Of a DNA stretch of 64,000 bases, positions 42,758 to 52,303 are shown piece by piece. The notes under the pieces were generated by a model. The model was not told the origin of the DNA, searched no databases, and saw only the letters and a program-made list of their open reading frames with translations. The DNA is taken from assembly GCA_902812415.1 (NCBI GenBank), contig CADDZJ010000003.1:1-64000 (forward strand), given 5' to 3'. Both the position numbers and the translations under genes were made by a program. Source of the stretch: Acidobacteriota bacterium. Its GTDB lineage: Bacteria; Acidobacteriota; Terriglobia; UBA7540. Position 1 is the first letter of the stretch. Every line of letters begins with the position of its first letter.

Positions 42758-43201
42758 ATGAATTTTTTTGGCGTGCTTGATCTCAGCTCCTCCGCGCTGG
42801 AAGCGGAACGGTTAAGGGCCGAAGTTGTGGCCACGAATCTCGCCAATGCCGAAACCACTCACACGTCGCAGGGCGGCCCCTATACCCGGCAGCTCGTGGT
42901 CTTCGGGCCGCAGAGACTCAGCCATGTGAGCTTCGCCGAAGCGTTCGATCGGTTCAGCCGGCTTCACGCCCGGGGAATCGAGGTGGAACGCGTGGTTCTG
43001 GACACGATGCCGCCCATCCGCCGCAGCGAGCCTGGAAATCCTTACGCCGACGCTCAGGGCTACGTCTATTACCCGGACATCAATCCGGTTCAGGAACTGG
43101 CGGATTTAATGAGCGCCGCCCGCGCCTATCAGCTCAACGTGGCGGCCATACAGACTACAAAATCCATGATCCAGGAATCCTTCCAAATTTTACTGACATA
43201 A
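42758..43201 (+). CDS. flgC: Flagellar proximal rod protein FlgC
   Basis: A 147-residue rod subunit of normal size. It shows FFGVLDLSSSALEAERLRAEVVATNLANAETTHT at the N-terminus (axial-protein helix) and the family's C-terminus VYYPDINPVQELADLMSAARAYQLN followed by IQTTKSMIQESFQIL. The usual PDVNPVxEmvdmi is here PDINPVQELADLM. It sits directly after flgB and 27 bases before fliE, in the flgB-flgC-fliE order seen in many phyla. Confidence 0.95.
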   Translation: MNFFGVLDLSSSALEAERLRAEVVATNLANAETTHTSQGGPYTRQLVVFGPQRLSHVSFAEAFDRFSRLHARGIEVERVVLDTMPPIRRSEPGNPYADAQGYVYYPDINPVQELADLMSAARAYQLNVAAIQTTKSMIQESFQILLT

Positions 43202-43228
43202 CGTTTCACGACCGGGGATAGCACGAAT

Positions 43229-43534
43229 ATGAGCAATAGCATTCAGGGATTGCCGCCGATTGATCCATCGCTATATCAGCAGAACGTCTCGAAGGCGGCG
43301 CCCGGAAAAAATTCCGAGTTTCTCGATACTCTGCAGAAGACCCTGGATCAGGCTCAGCAGATGCAGGCTGAGGCGGATCAAAAAGTGACCTCGCTTTTGA
43401 ACGGCCAAAACACAGGGGATGTGCAATCTGTCCTGCTGGCTCTTGAGAAAGCTGACCTCTCCTTCCAACTTGTGATGCAAGCCCGCAACAAGATTGTGCA
43501 GGCCTATAACACGATTTCAAACATGCAGTTTTAA
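43229..43534 (+). CDS. fliE: Hook-basal body complex protein FliE
   Basis: FliE joins the MS ring to the rod and is the first protein exported. The 101-residue protein matches in its second half: FLDTLQKTLDQAQQMQAEADQK, NGQNTGDVQSVLLALEKADLSF and QLVMQARNKIVQAYNTISNMQF, the family's C-terminal signature. The first 25 residues vary, as usual. It is followed by a 149-bp gap before fliF. Confidence 0.93.
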   Translation: MSNSIQGLPPIDPSLYQQNVSKAAPGKNSEFLDTLQKTLDQAQQMQAEADQKVTSLLNGQNTGDVQSVLLALEKADLSFQLVMQARNKIVQAYNTISNMQF

Positions 43535-43683
43535 ATATGAATGAGCCCGGCGTCGCCTGATATTCACGAGCCGCGAATCCCTCACCCGCCCCGCTGAGCG
43601 GTCTACTTTCCCCTCGGGGAACAGGGTCTGGAGCGAGGGTTCAACGTCAACCGCCACTCGGCAATCGGCAATGAATCAATCTT

Positions 43684-45453
43684 ATGCCCCTCGATCAGAA
43701 ACAACTCCTCAACCAAGCTTCGAATTTCTATCGCGGCCTTAGCCGCAAACAGCTTTATCTGCTGATCGCAAGCACGATCGCAGTTCTCGGAAGCCTGTGG
43801 CTCTTTGTCAGTCTGCTTGGCCGCGGCGACTATAAAACTCTCTACACCGGCCTTTCGCCGGAAGACGTCCAGAGCATCACTCAGCGGCTGGCGGCGGAGA
43901 ACGTTCCTTTCCAACTATCCAGCGACCGTAAAACCCTGAGCGTGCCGGCAGGAAAGCTCGATAAAGTAAGGCTGGAACTGGCGGCGCAGGGGCTTCCGGT
44001 GTCAGGGCGGGTGGGCTTTGAGCTGTTTGACAAACCCGACTGGGCGGGCAGCGACTTCTATGAAAAGGTCAACTACCAACGGGCGCTGGAAGGCGAGCTT
44101 GAGCGCACCATCGAGCAGCTCAGCGATGTTGAAAGCGCGCGCGTCCATTTGGTGCTCCCGCACGAATCTCTCTTTACCGAACAGGAGCGCCCTGCGAAAG
44201 CTTCCGTGCTGGTGAAACTCCGGGGCGACCGCCTTTCGGAACAGTCTTTTCGAGCCATCACTTATCTCACGTCGAGCGCCGTGGATGGCCTCAAGCCTGA
44301 GAATGTCACCGTAGTGGACGCCAACGGTTACACGCCGATTACCTATCGCGACGAAAACCAGCCCTGGTCGGCTGCGGGAGGCAAGCTCGAAACGCAATTG
44401 GAGCAGAAGATCAACCAGATGCTGGCGCCCATTGTGGGGATCGATCACGTGCGTTCGAGCGTCACGGTGGATTTCGATACCGCATCGAGCGATACCACGC
44501 AGGAAACTTACGATCCCAATGGTTCGGTGGTCTTGACCTCACAAACCACTTACGAATCTGACAGCAACTCGATGGCGCAAGGCATCCCTGGCACCGCGAG
44601 TAACGTGCCTCAAGGCCAGCCGGCCCCTCCCAGCCCCAAGTCGCCTGCGAATTCCAAAAACCAGCCCACGGCAAAAGCCAGCTCCGCGAAAGCCAGCCCT
44701 TCAAAAACCGATCCTTCAAACCAGCCCGCAGCAACCAGCGTTGCCAAAACTTTCGATACGGCGGATAACGGCATCGATGCCGAAAGGACGGAGAGCAAGA
44801 CCTACGCCGTCAGCCGCACGCTGCGCCACTCGACGCAGCCGCCCGGAACCATCAAGCGCGTCTCCGCCGTCGTCCTGGTGGATGATGCCACCGAGACGAA
44901 AATGGCGGGCAAACGCAAAGAGATCGTTCGGCGCCCCTTGAGCGCGGCGGAAATGAGACAGATTGAGGACATCACCAAGGCGGCCATCGGCTTCAACAGC
45001 GCAAGAGGCGATCAGGTGGCGGTCGAGAATATCGGTTTTACGTCGACCCCCAGCGAGTTCGGCCCGCCGCCTTCGGCCGCTGAAAAGGTGCTGATGCGGG
45101 TGAACCAATATATGGGACTCATTCGCTACGTGGCTTTAGGGTTGCTTTTCCTGGGGGTTTATTTCCTTATTCTTCGGCCCTTGATGAAACCTTTGCTGGC
45201 ATCCTTCCAACAAGTTCCGCGAGCGCTCAAGCCAGGCGAACGGGCGGGATTGGGATCGAGACTTGATGCCTCGCTTGGAGAGGAAGCCCAGGCTCCACGC
45301 GCCATGCTGACGCCCCCGCCGGCAGCCGAAGAACAGGCGCAGGTCGAAGTCAATATCCTGTCGAGGCGCACTCTTGCCGATAAAATTGAAAAGGACCCGG
45401 AAGAGGCCAGCCGCCTGCTTCAGGACTGGCTGATTGAAGACGAGGGAGCGTAA
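43684..45453 (+). CDS. fliF: Flagellar MS-ring protein FliF
   Basis: FliF builds the MS ring in the inner membrane, the base of the motor and export gate housing. The 589-residue protein has a first membrane helix (LYLLIASTIAVLGSLWLFV, residues 20-40), ring-building motifs YKTLYTGLSPEDVQSITQRL and YEKVNYQRALEGELERTIEQL with VESARVHLVLP, and a second helix near residue 475 (YVALGLLFLGVYFLIL). Residues 300-360 form a long Ser/Lys/Pro/Ala-rich, probably disordered periplasmic segment. The C-terminal tail ends LLQDWLIEDEGA, the FliG-binding part. Its stop overlaps the fliG start (TAATG). Confidence 0.95.
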   Translation: MPLDQKQLLNQASNFYRGLSRKQLYLLIASTIAVLGSLWLFVSLLGRGDYKTLYTGLSPEDVQSITQRLAAENVPFQLSSDRKTLSVPAGKLDKVRLELAAQGLPVSGRVGFELFDKPDWAGSDFYEKVNYQRALEGELERTIEQLSDVESARVHLVLPHESLFTEQERPAKASVLVKLRGDRLSEQSFRAITYLTSSAVDGLKPENVTVVDANGYTPITYRDENQPWSAAGGKLETQLEQKINQMLAPIVGIDHVRSSVTVDFDTASSDTTQETYDPNGSVVLTSQTTYESDSNSMAQGIPGTASNVPQGQPAPPSPKSPANSKNQPTAKASSAKASPSKTDPSNQPAATSVAKTFDTADNGIDAERTESKTYAVSRTLRHSTQPPGTIKRVSAVVLVDDATETKMAGKRKEIVRRPLSAAEMRQIEDITKAAIGFNSARGDQVAVENIGFTSTPSEFGPPPSAAEKVLMRVNQYMGLIRYVALGLLFLGVYFLILRPLMKPLLASFQQVPRALKPGERAGLGSRLDASLGEEAQAPRAMLTPPPAAEEQAQVEVNILSRRTLADKIEKDPEEASRLLQDWLIEDEGA

Positions 45454-46478
45454 TGGCGCAGGCAGCCGTTGCTGAGAAACTGAGCGGAATTCGCAAAGCC
45501 GCAATCTTAATGGTGCTGATGGGCGAAAAGGCGGCTACCGCCGTGTTGCGCCAACTTCCTCAAAAACAGGTCGAGAAACTGATGCGCGAGATCGCCCGAG
45601 TGGGAGAAATTGACCAGGAAGTTTCAAAAGAAGTTCTCCGTGAATACACCCAGTTGGCCGTAAGCGGCAATAAACGCGCCCAGGGCAACAGCGCCTATGC
45701 CGAAAAGCTTCTGGTTGAGGCTTTTGGAGAGCCGGCCGGAAAGCAGCTCTTTGAGCGCGTGATGCGCCCTTCCGATCTCGATCCCACTGATCCGGACATT
45801 CTCGAAAAGGCGGACCCCCACCAACTGGCCAAATTGCTGGAAAACGAGAGCCCGCAGGTCATCGCCCTGGTCGTCGCGCACCTCAGTTCGGGACTCGCAT
45901 CACAAGTCTTGAATTTGTTTCCGGAGAAGCTGAAGACACAAGTCGTCGAACGCATGGCCCGCATGCGAGCTTTTCCCTCCGAAGTCGTGAAGCGCACGCT
46001 GGCGACGGTGAGCAAAAAAGTAGCGGTGGCCAGCAACCTTCAGCAGGTTAACTTTGGCGGAATCAATGTGGTGGCCAAGCTTTTGAAGTCGATGGATCCC
46101 ACGTCCAGCAGAGGCATTCTCGAATCCATTAAGGCCTCAGATCCTGACCTGCTATCGAGCATCAGCGCGTTGATGTTCACGTTTGAGGATCTTAAAGATG
46201 TGACGGAAGCCGGCATCCGCGAGCTAATTGGACGTGCCGATAAGAAAACCCTTTCTCTGGCCTTGAAGGGCGCGCATCCTGACATTCAGGCCCATATCTT
46301 CAAGTGCATGTCTTCGCGCGCCGTCGAGATGCTGAAGGAAGATATGGAAGCTCTGGGGCCGGTTCGGCTGCGGGATGTGACTCAGGCCCAGCAGGAAATC
46401 ACCCGCCTAGCCCATGAACTCGAAGATGAGGGGAAATTGATGAGGAAGAGCGCCGACAGCAATGACACCATCCTTTAA
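45453..46478 (+). CDS. fliG: Flagellar motor switch protein FliG
   Basis: FliG is the rotor protein that contacts MotA and sets rotation sense. The 341-residue protein has the FliF-binding N-terminus (LSGIRKAAILMVLMGEKAATAVL), the middle domain with NESPQVIALVVAHLSSGLA (EHPQ motif in the form NESPQ) and the C-terminal domain SALMFTFEDLKDVTEAGIREL with the charged torque helix, then FKCMSSRAVEMLKEDMEALGPVRLRDV. It overlaps fliF by one base and fliH by 17. Confidence 0.95.
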   Translation: MAQAAVAEKLSGIRKAAILMVLMGEKAATAVLRQLPQKQVEKLMREIARVGEIDQEVSKEVLREYTQLAVSGNKRAQGNSAYAEKLLVEAFGEPAGKQLFERVMRPSDLDPTDPDILEKADPHQLAKLLENESPQVIALVVAHLSSGLASQVLNLFPEKLKTQVVERMARMRAFPSEVVKRTLATVSKKVAVASNLQQVNFGGINVVAKLLKSMDPTSSRGILESIKASDPDLLSSISALMFTFEDLKDVTEAGIRELIGRADKKTLSLALKGAHPDIQAHIFKCMSSRAVEMLKEDMEALGPVRLRDVTQAQQEITRLAHELEDEGKLMRKSADSNDTIL

Positions 46479-47187
46479 CCCCGATCCGCTGTTTGAAGAC
46501 GACGGGGCTCCGAAAGAGATTCAGCCCTACATCTTTCCGCCTATCCCTGAGATGAAAGATGCGCAAAGGGGAACATCCGCAGGTCGCGAGAGCGCCGCCT
46601 GGAACGCTTCCGACCGCCCGCAAAATAACTCGACGCCGTCCAAAGCGCAAGCCGTCTTCACACTCGAACAGACGCAAGCGCTCGAAAAGCAGGCTTTGGA
46701 GCGTGGCGCCCAGGAAGGAGAGCGTCGGGCCCGCGAGGAAATGGAGAAACGGCGTGAGGCCGAGCGTGCCCGCCTGACGCAAGCCCTGGAGGAATTCGCC
46801 CACGAGCGCTCACGATATTTCCAACAGGTTGAAAGCGAAGTGGTGAGCCTGGCGCTCTCCATCGCCCGGAAAATCCTCCACCGCGAGGCTCAGGTTGATC
46901 CTCTGTTCCTTGCGGGCGCGGTGCGCGTGAGCCTGGAAAAAATTGCCGCGGGCACGCGCGTTCAGCTTAGAGTCCATCCCTCTCAGGTAAACAGTTGGAA
47001 AGAGTTTTTGACCAAAGAAAACCGGATCGACCCTGCGCCGGAAGTGGTGGCAGACAGTTCCCTCAGCGCTGTGGATTGCATTCTGGAGACCGACTTGGGA
47101 AACACCAATCTCTCGTTGGAAGCGCAACTTAAGGAGATTGAGAAAGGCTTTCTCGATCTCCTTGCCGCTCGCCCCAGTAAGCCTTAA
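46462..47187 (+). CDS. fliH: Flagellar export ATPase regulator FliH
   Basis: FliH dimerises, holds the ATPase FliI and docks it at the C ring. The 241-residue protein has a poorly conserved first 60 residues, a helical coiled part (QALEKQALERGAQEGERRAREEMEKR) with Ala/Gly-x3 spacing, and the C-terminal FliH domain ESEVVSLALSIARKILHREAQ, VQLRVHPSQV, DCILETDLGNTNLSLEAQL. It starts inside the end of fliG (17-base overlap) and is followed by fliI after 8 bases. Confidence 0.9.
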   Translation: MTPSFNPDPLFEDDGAPKEIQPYIFPPIPEMKDAQRGTSAGRESAAWNASDRPQNNSTPSKAQAVFTLEQTQALEKQALERGAQEGERRAREEMEKRREAERARLTQALEEFAHERSRYFQQVESEVVSLALSIARKILHREAQVDPLFLAGAVRVSLEKIAAGTRVQLRVHPSQVNSWKEFLTKENRIDPAPEVVADSSLSAVDCILETDLGNTNLSLEAQLKEIEKGFLDLLAARPSKP

Positions 47188-47195
47188 AAGCCGTC

Positions 47196-48545
47196 ATGGC
47201 GCGCTTGATGCGCCTCCAGCAGTTCCCGATTATGGCAGAAGCTACCCTTCTCGATTCTTACTTTCGCCAGCTTGAGAGTCATCCCACGCACCGCTGGTGG
47301 GGTCGCGTGAAAAAATCGGTGGGATATCTCATCGAGTCCGAAGGGCCTGTTTGCTCGGTGGGGGAGTGCTGCGAGATTATCGACCGTTCCGGCGCCGCTT
47401 ATCCGGGGGAAATCGTCGGCTTCAACGGATCGAGCGTGCTTTCCATGCCGCTGGATCGCCCGGGGGGCATCGGGTACGGAGATCGAATCGCCACCTGGGG
47501 CGAACGGCCTTCCATGCGAGTGGGGAATGAGATGCTGGGCCGGGTCATTAGCGCCACCGGCGATGCTCTCGATTCCCTCCCCGCTTATCGCGCTCAGGAT
47601 AAATGGCCGCTTCATTTCACGCCGCCTCAACCGCTCGAGCGCCAACCCATCCGGGAACCGATCGGATGCGGCATTCGAGCCATTGATGGATTTCTCACTT
47701 GCGGGCGGGGCCAGCGGGTGGGAATTTTTGGAGGCAGCGGCGTCGGCAAAAGCACGCTGATCGGCATGATGGCTCGCGGCAGCTCCGCCGATCTCACCGT
47801 CCTCGCCCTGGTGGGCGAGCGCGGGCGCGAGGTGCGCGAATATCTGGAGAAAGCAATCGGCGAGGAGGGATTGCGCCGTTCCGTCGTGCTCGTTTCCACC
47901 TCAGACCAGTCTCCCCTTCTCCGCATTCGGGCGGCGCTCGCCGCCTGCTCGGTGGCGGAATATTTCTGTTCGCGCGGCAAGCACGTCCTGCTGGTGGTTG
48001 ATTCCATCACCCGCGTCGCCATGGCGCAGCGCGAAATTGGGCTGGCCGCTGGCGAGCCTCCCACCGCGCGTGGATATACGCCCTCGGTTTTCACGCTTCT
48101 GGCTCGACTCATCGAGCGCGCCGGGCACTTTGGCAGTGGCAGCATCACGGCGTTCTATACTGTGCTGATGGAGGGCGACGATCAGCAGGACCCTCTGGTG
48201 GATGCCGTCCGCGCCTTGCTGGATGGCCACGTGGTTCTCGACCGCAAATTGACCAACCGCAATCATTATCCGCCCATTTCGGTTCTCGACAGCATCAGCC
48301 GCTTGATGACCGCCGTGACCAAGCCCGAGGTCCGTCAGAAAGTCGGACGGCTGCGCAGGCTTCTGGCCGCTTACGCTGCCGCCGAGGACTTGATTCAGGT
48401 AGGAGCTTATCAGAAAGGCTCAGACCCTGTACTCGACCAGGCCATCGCCGCGATGCCGGCGATCAACGCCTTTCTTCAGCAGGCGGCGGAAGAAACATCT
48501 CCTTTCGACCGCACTCAGGCAGCGCTGATGGCGCTGCCAGGATAG
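47196..48545 (+). CDS. fliI: Flagellum-specific export ATPase FliI
   Basis: FliI is the F1-beta-like ATPase of the type III export apparatus. The 449-residue protein has Walker A GIFGGSGVGKSTLIGMMA near residue 180, GERGREVREYLE, Walker B HVLLVVDSITRVAMA, LAAGEPPTARGYTPSVFTLL and the arginine-finger region DGHVVLDRKLTNRNHYPPI. All ATPase motifs are intact. Two in-frame ATGs, at 47196 and 47232, are possible starts; neither has a clear ribosome-binding site, so the first is taken. It precedes fliJ by six bases. Confidence 0.94.
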   Translation: MARLMRLQQFPIMAEATLLDSYFRQLESHPTHRWWGRVKKSVGYLIESEGPVCSVGECCEIIDRSGAAYPGEIVGFNGSSVLSMPLDRPGGIGYGDRIATWGERPSMRVGNEMLGRVISATGDALDSLPAYRAQDKWPLHFTPPQPLERQPIREPIGCGIRAIDGFLTCGRGQRVGIFGGSGVGKSTLIGMMARGSSADLTVLALVGERGREVREYLEKAIGEEGLRRSVVLVSTSDQSPLLRIRAALAACSVAEYFCSRGKHVLLVVDSITRVAMAQREIGLAAGEPPTARGYTPSVFTLLARLIERAGHFGSGSITAFYTVLMEGDDQQDPLVDAVRALLDGHVVLDRKLTNRNHYPPISVLDSISRLMTAVTKPEVRQKVGRLRRLLAAYAAAEDLIQVGAYQKGSDPVLDQAIAAMPAINAFLQQAAEETSPFDRTQAALMALPG

Positions 48546-48551
48546 ATTTTG

Positions 48552-48995
48552 ATGGCATTCCGATTCCAGCTCGAAGCCATTCTCAAACTGCGCCGCGCCC
48601 ATGAGAGGCGGGAACTGCTTCGACTGGTCGCGCTGTCCAATGAGCTGAACTATCTTGAACAGCAGGAGCAAGACCTCATCCGGCACAAGCGCGAAACGCG
48701 CGAGACCATCGAAAGCGCTCTTCTTCGAGGGATGAGCGCCGGTGAATTCCACTTTATGAACGCCGTGGCTTCCACCATCGACAAGCGCCAGCAGGCGGTC
48801 CACGAGCGCAAAGAACTGGTCACAAACCAGCATCTCACTCAGCAGGCTCTCTATCAGCAAACCCGAAGAAACCGGAAGATCCTCGATAATCTGAGGGCGC
48901 GCCAACTTGCAGCTTACCGCCAGAAACAGACTCGCCGCGAACAACAACAAGTGGATGAACTGTTCGTCCTCCGCTTTCCCAAGACTCGCCCTTAA
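48552..48995 (+). CDS. fliJ: Flagellar export protein FliJ
   Basis: A 147-residue coiled-coil chaperone and ATPase stalk of the export apparatus. AFRFQLEAILKLRRAHERREL is the typical N-terminus (FrFrLqavLdlR), and the rest is charged and helical (QEQDLIRHKRETRETIES, RRNRKILDNLRARQLAAY). The ATG at 48552 is preferred over a TTG one codon earlier. Directly after fliI, as in most flagellar clusters. No motE-like gene follows; the next feature is a 200-bp gap. Confidence 0.88.
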   Translation: MAFRFQLEAILKLRRAHERRELLRLVALSNELNYLEQQEQDLIRHKRETRETIESALLRGMSAGEFHFMNAVASTIDKRQQAVHERKELVTNQHLTQQALYQQTRRNRKILDNLRARQLAAYRQKQTRREQQQVDELFVLRFPKTRP

Positions 48996-49065
48996 CGCGG
49001 CGCCATTTGAGATGTAGTGATGATTTGACATCGCCATCAGTCCAACAATCTCATCCTCAACTTAC

Positions 49066-49092
49066 CGGTGGCGGCATAAAGCCGCCGCTACA
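49066..49092. repeat. Short GC-rich hairpin repeat after fliJ
   Basis: CGGTGGCGGC-ATAAA-GCCGCCGCTAC forms a hairpin with an 8-base arm and a 5-base loop. The CCGCTACA end resembles the ends of the larger palindromic elements at 8917-9000 and 55593-55721. It lies between fliJ and the secreted Asp-box gene. Confidence 0.6.
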
Positions 49093-49197
49093 CGCTTCTC
49101 ATAACAACCCTGGCAACAGATCCGCACTACCCAGTCTAAAGATGGCGTAAAATCGATTTGAGCCAAAGAGTTGGACTCAACGGGGTGAATAGCCGAG

Positions 49198-50403
49198 ATG
49201 AAAAAAGCCATTGAATTTACTCTTCTCCTTTCGTTTGCCTGTGTTGGCGCAGGCTTTTGTGCGTCGGCGGCACAAGCCCCAAGCATAAAACTCATTCGTG
49301 TTCCAAACGGCGGCATTCAGCCTCAGGTTGCGGTGGATCGCGCCCAAGGCGTCGTCAATATGATCTATTTCCAGGGCAACCCGGCCCATGGGAATATCTT
49401 CTACGTCCGCTCGAAGAATTGGGGGGTAACCTTTTCTTCTCCCATCCAAGTCAATAGCCAGCCGGGAAGCGCTGTGGCCTTGGGAACAATTCGCGGCGCT
49501 CGCCTGGCCATTGGAGAGAGTGGCCGTGTCTACGTGGCCTGGAACGGATCAGCGCAAGCCTCCCCGAAGGGGCCGAAAAATCCTGAAATGCCAGGCAACA
49601 GTCCTTACAACGGGATGCCCATGCTCTTCACGCGTCTGAACAGCGCCGGAACAGCTTTTGAATCGCAACGCAATCTGATGAAGTCCACGTTCGGACTGGA
49701 TGGTGGCGGATCAGTCGCAGCGGATGGGCGCGGCGATGTCTACGTGGCCTGGCATGCGCGCCAAGTAGGCTATCCGCAGGGCGAAGCCGGACGCCGGGTA
49801 TGGATTGCCCGGTCGCGCGACGGAGGCAGGGATTTTTCACCTGAGGCCCTGGCCTGGGCCGAACCTACCGGGGCCTGCGGATGCTGCGGACTCAGCATCT
49901 TTGCGGGGCGAAACGGAACCGTCTATATCCTTTACAGGACTGCGAAAGATATGATCCATCGCAATGTTTACTTATTGATTTCAAGGGACGATGGCAAAAC
50001 TTTCCGCGGGCGGTTGGTTGACAAGTGGACAATCGGGGCGTGTCCGATGACCAGCATGGCTTTTGCGCAAGGCCCTGGATTTGTGGATGCAGCTTGGCAG
50101 ACGCGGAAACAGGTCTATTACGCCATGATCAATCCAAAGACCCTGCAAATGTCAAAGCCCATTCCCGCGCCCGGAACCGGGAAACTTCGGAAATATCCGG
50201 CATTGGCAGTGAATTCGCGTGGCGATACAATCCTGGTCTGGACGGATGGAACAAGCTGGGGCCAAGGCGGATCGCTTGAATGGCAGACCTTTGATCGAAA
50301 CGGGGATCCGATTGGAAAAGAAGGCCATATTTCAGGTGTGCCGGCCTGGAGCTTCGGGGCAGCCTTCGCTCGACCAGACGGCGGATTCACGATTATCTAT
50401 TGA
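49198..50403 (+). CDS. Secreted Asp-box (BNR) beta-propeller protein, sialidase-like
   Basis: A 401-residue secreted protein with a signal peptide (KKAIEFTLLLSFACVGAGFCASA, residues 2-24). Three Asp-box motifs, SKNWGVTFSS, SRDGGRDFSP and SRDDGKTFRG, mark a beta-propeller as in sialidases and related proteins, each after a hydrophobic strand. TGACGCCGLSIFAGRNG has an unusual cluster of three Cys. I cannot place the catalytic Arg triad or Tyr-Glu pair of true sialidases, so enzymatic activity is not claimed. It sits between fliJ and fliK on the same strand, 200 bp and 180 bp from them, and is not a known flagellar gene, so it looks like an insertion in the operon. Confidence 0.8.
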   Translation: MKKAIEFTLLLSFACVGAGFCASAAQAPSIKLIRVPNGGIQPQVAVDRAQGVVNMIYFQGNPAHGNIFYVRSKNWGVTFSSPIQVNSQPGSAVALGTIRGARLAIGESGRVYVAWNGSAQASPKGPKNPEMPGNSPYNGMPMLFTRLNSAGTAFESQRNLMKSTFGLDGGGSVAADGRGDVYVAWHARQVGYPQGEAGRRVWIARSRDGGRDFSPEALAWAEPTGACGCCGLSIFAGRNGTVYILYRTAKDMIHRNVYLLISRDDGKTFRGRLVDKWTIGACPMTSMAFAQGPGFVDAAWQTRKQVYYAMINPKTLQMSKPIPAPGTGKLRKYPALAVNSRGDTILVWTDGTSWGQGGSLEWQTFDRNGDPIGKEGHISGVPAWSFGAAFARPDGGFTIIY

Positions 50404-50587
50404 GTTCGCGTCAAGGTTTACCAAGGTGGATGCACCTCCGAACTTGCAATTTATGGCGAGTTCCTGCCTGTCCCATAGGCAAAGCTTGCCGCGTAAAGTC
50501 TTGGATATAGCCCGACACTTGGGTCTGAAATCTTCTAACTCATTACAAATGAAGTGCTTATAATGGCAAAAGGGTTTGGACCATGAG

Positions 50588-52273
50588 ATGCTCAAGCTCC
50601 TTGCGATGGTCGCAAATCCCATCATCGCCGTATCGCACCCGATGCTTCGCACGGGGTCAACAATTCCCAGTGCGCAAGGGGTGATCTCCAATCCGCAGGT
50701 TTCAGAACCGCAAGCGCAAGCAAACAAGCCTTCTTTTCAGAGCGTACTGGATTCTGCAACCACTGCGCTTCCCGGCAGGGATCAAACCCCGCAGAAGCCT
50801 GCCAGCGACAACACAAAAAGCACAGAGGGCGATTCTCAGGCCCAGGATGACCAGAAGAAACTCCTGCAGGCAGCAAAACACCAAGCTGAACTGCAATTTC
50901 TGGCAGCGATTCAGTTACCTGCGCCTAATCCCTCCCCAGGTGCGGGGAGTAACGCTACGTCCATAAACGATGCCCAGGATTCGCCATCCGCAGATCCAAA
51001 CTCCGGAAGCGCACCGCTCGCTGCGATAGCTATCCCTGGAAGCCAGGATCAATCAGGGGCTGGACCTGACCGGAGCCTCTCAACGGCAACCAGTCAACCC
51101 TCAGCCATCGACAGCCCAGCCCTCAATTCAGTTGAATTGAAGCGGCTAGCCGAGACTCTTGCGGCAGGTGCAACGGCGACAACCCGTTCGAGCCAGGCTC
51201 CTCCTCAGCAAGCATCCAAGCCACAGGAAACGACTTCGCAAGCGAAGCAAACCGACACCCACTCGGTCTCACAAGTCGCTTCCATTCAAGCGAAAGCCGA
51301 CGGAGCGTCTCCAGCACAACCCTCGCTCAGCGTGGCCCAGGCCGTGAAGAATCAGAACATCAATTCGCAAGTCACGCAGGCGATGTCTGACCTGAAAATA
51401 TCCGGTCCGGACTCAACGCTGCTCGCATCGAGCGCTAAACCCGAAAAGGCTCAGGCTCATCTCAGCGCGCAACCAGCAACACCAGCGAATTCACAGAAAG
51501 ACTCCTCCACACCGGCTCCTCCCAAGCCTGCTTCGGGAACTGCCGCGGATAACACGCATCCGGCTAATTCAGGAACCGGGCACGCAACGGCAGACGATTC
51601 TCACAAGCAGGCGGATACTTCAAGCAAGAACGCTGCAAGCAGTAGCGCTGGGCTTGCGGCCAGCAATTCTCATAACGATGGGGCAGCGGCCAGCGCCACT
51701 TTTGCCGCCTCGCTTGCGGATCATGCGGACGCGAGCGGAAGCGCAGCCAGCCCTCAACCCAATACGCCCGCCGCAGCGTCGTCTTATACCCCTGCCAATG
51801 CCAACGCCCTGGCAGGTTGGGATGCTGTTTCAGGGCAGGCGGGCCGCGTTATCAACGCCGCCACCTTTTCCCAGGGACGCGATCAAATCGAGATGAAAGT
51901 TGCCATCCACACGGATGCCTTGGGACCTCTTGAGTTGCACACCGTGCTCAAGGGCGATCGGCTGGGCGCAGCGATTAACGTTCAGAATCCCGAGACTCAT
52001 CTGTTGCTGGCCAGCGAGTTACCGGCTTTGCACCAGGCATTATCAAACCAGAATCTGCGCCTCGACCAGGTTTCAATCCTTAATAACTTTACCCACGGAG
52101 GCCATCCCGGAGCGCAAGGCGGATCAGGATCGCGCCCCGGCGACTCGCCTTATCATTCAGGCCCGTCGTGGCAACCCGGCTCTCCGCAGGGCGATCTCGA
52201 ACCGGGCGCTGCGCCTGAACTTGATATTTTTGAATCGGAGATTCGACAGGGGCGCCTCAGCGTGCGAGCCTGA
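50588..52273 (+). CDS. fliK: Flagellar hook-length control protein FliK
   Basis: FliK is the secreted molecular ruler that stops hook growth and switches export to filament proteins. Of 561 residues, the first 410 are low complexity, rich in Ala, Ser, Gln, Thr and Pro, as usual. The conserved C-terminal domain is at 420-500: GRDQIEMKVAIHTDALGPLE, HTVLKGDRLGAAINVQNPET and LLLASELPALHQALSNQNL, the switch domain. The tail is Gly/Ser/Pro-rich. The start is uncertain (TTG 50576, ATG 50588 or ATG 50606). flgD follows after 30 bases. Confidence 0.88.
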   Translation: MLKLLAMVANPIIAVSHPMLRTGSTIPSAQGVISNPQVSEPQAQANKPSFQSVLDSATTALPGRDQTPQKPASDNTKSTEGDSQAQDDQKKLLQAAKHQAELQFLAAIQLPAPNPSPGAGSNATSINDAQDSPSADPNSGSAPLAAIAIPGSQDQSGAGPDRSLSTATSQPSAIDSPALNSVELKRLAETLAAGATATTRSSQAPPQQASKPQETTSQAKQTDTHSVSQVASIQAKADGASPAQPSLSVAQAVKNQNINSQVTQAMSDLKISGPDSTLLASSAKPEKAQAHLSAQPATPANSQKDSSTPAPPKPASGTAADNTHPANSGTGHATADDSHKQADTSSKNAASSSAGLAASNSHNDGAAASATFAASLADHADASGSAASPQPNTPAAASSYTPANANALAGWDAVSGQAGRVINAATFSQGRDQIEMKVAIHTDALGPLELHTVLKGDRLGAAINVQNPETHLLLASELPALHQALSNQNLRLDQVSILNNFTHGGHPGAQGGSGSRPGDSPYHSGPSWQPGSPQGDLEPGAAPELDIFESEIRQGRLSVRA

Positions 52274-52303
52274 GCGAACCCAGGGAATGTAAGGAGAAGC
52301 AAT

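Noticed and set aside
44590-44760. Ser/Lys/Pro/Ala-rich stretch in FliF as a foreign insertion
   Set aside because: The periplasmic loop of FliF is variable and often low complexity in this position.
49111-49126. TGGCAACAGATCCGCA as a sigma-54 promoter before the Asp-box gene
   Set aside because: GG and GC have the right spacing, but the TT of TTGC is CC; too weak to report as a site.
50558-50566. TATAAT upstream of fliK as a promoter
   Set aside because: No acceptable -35 at 16-18 bases; fliK may be read from upstream.
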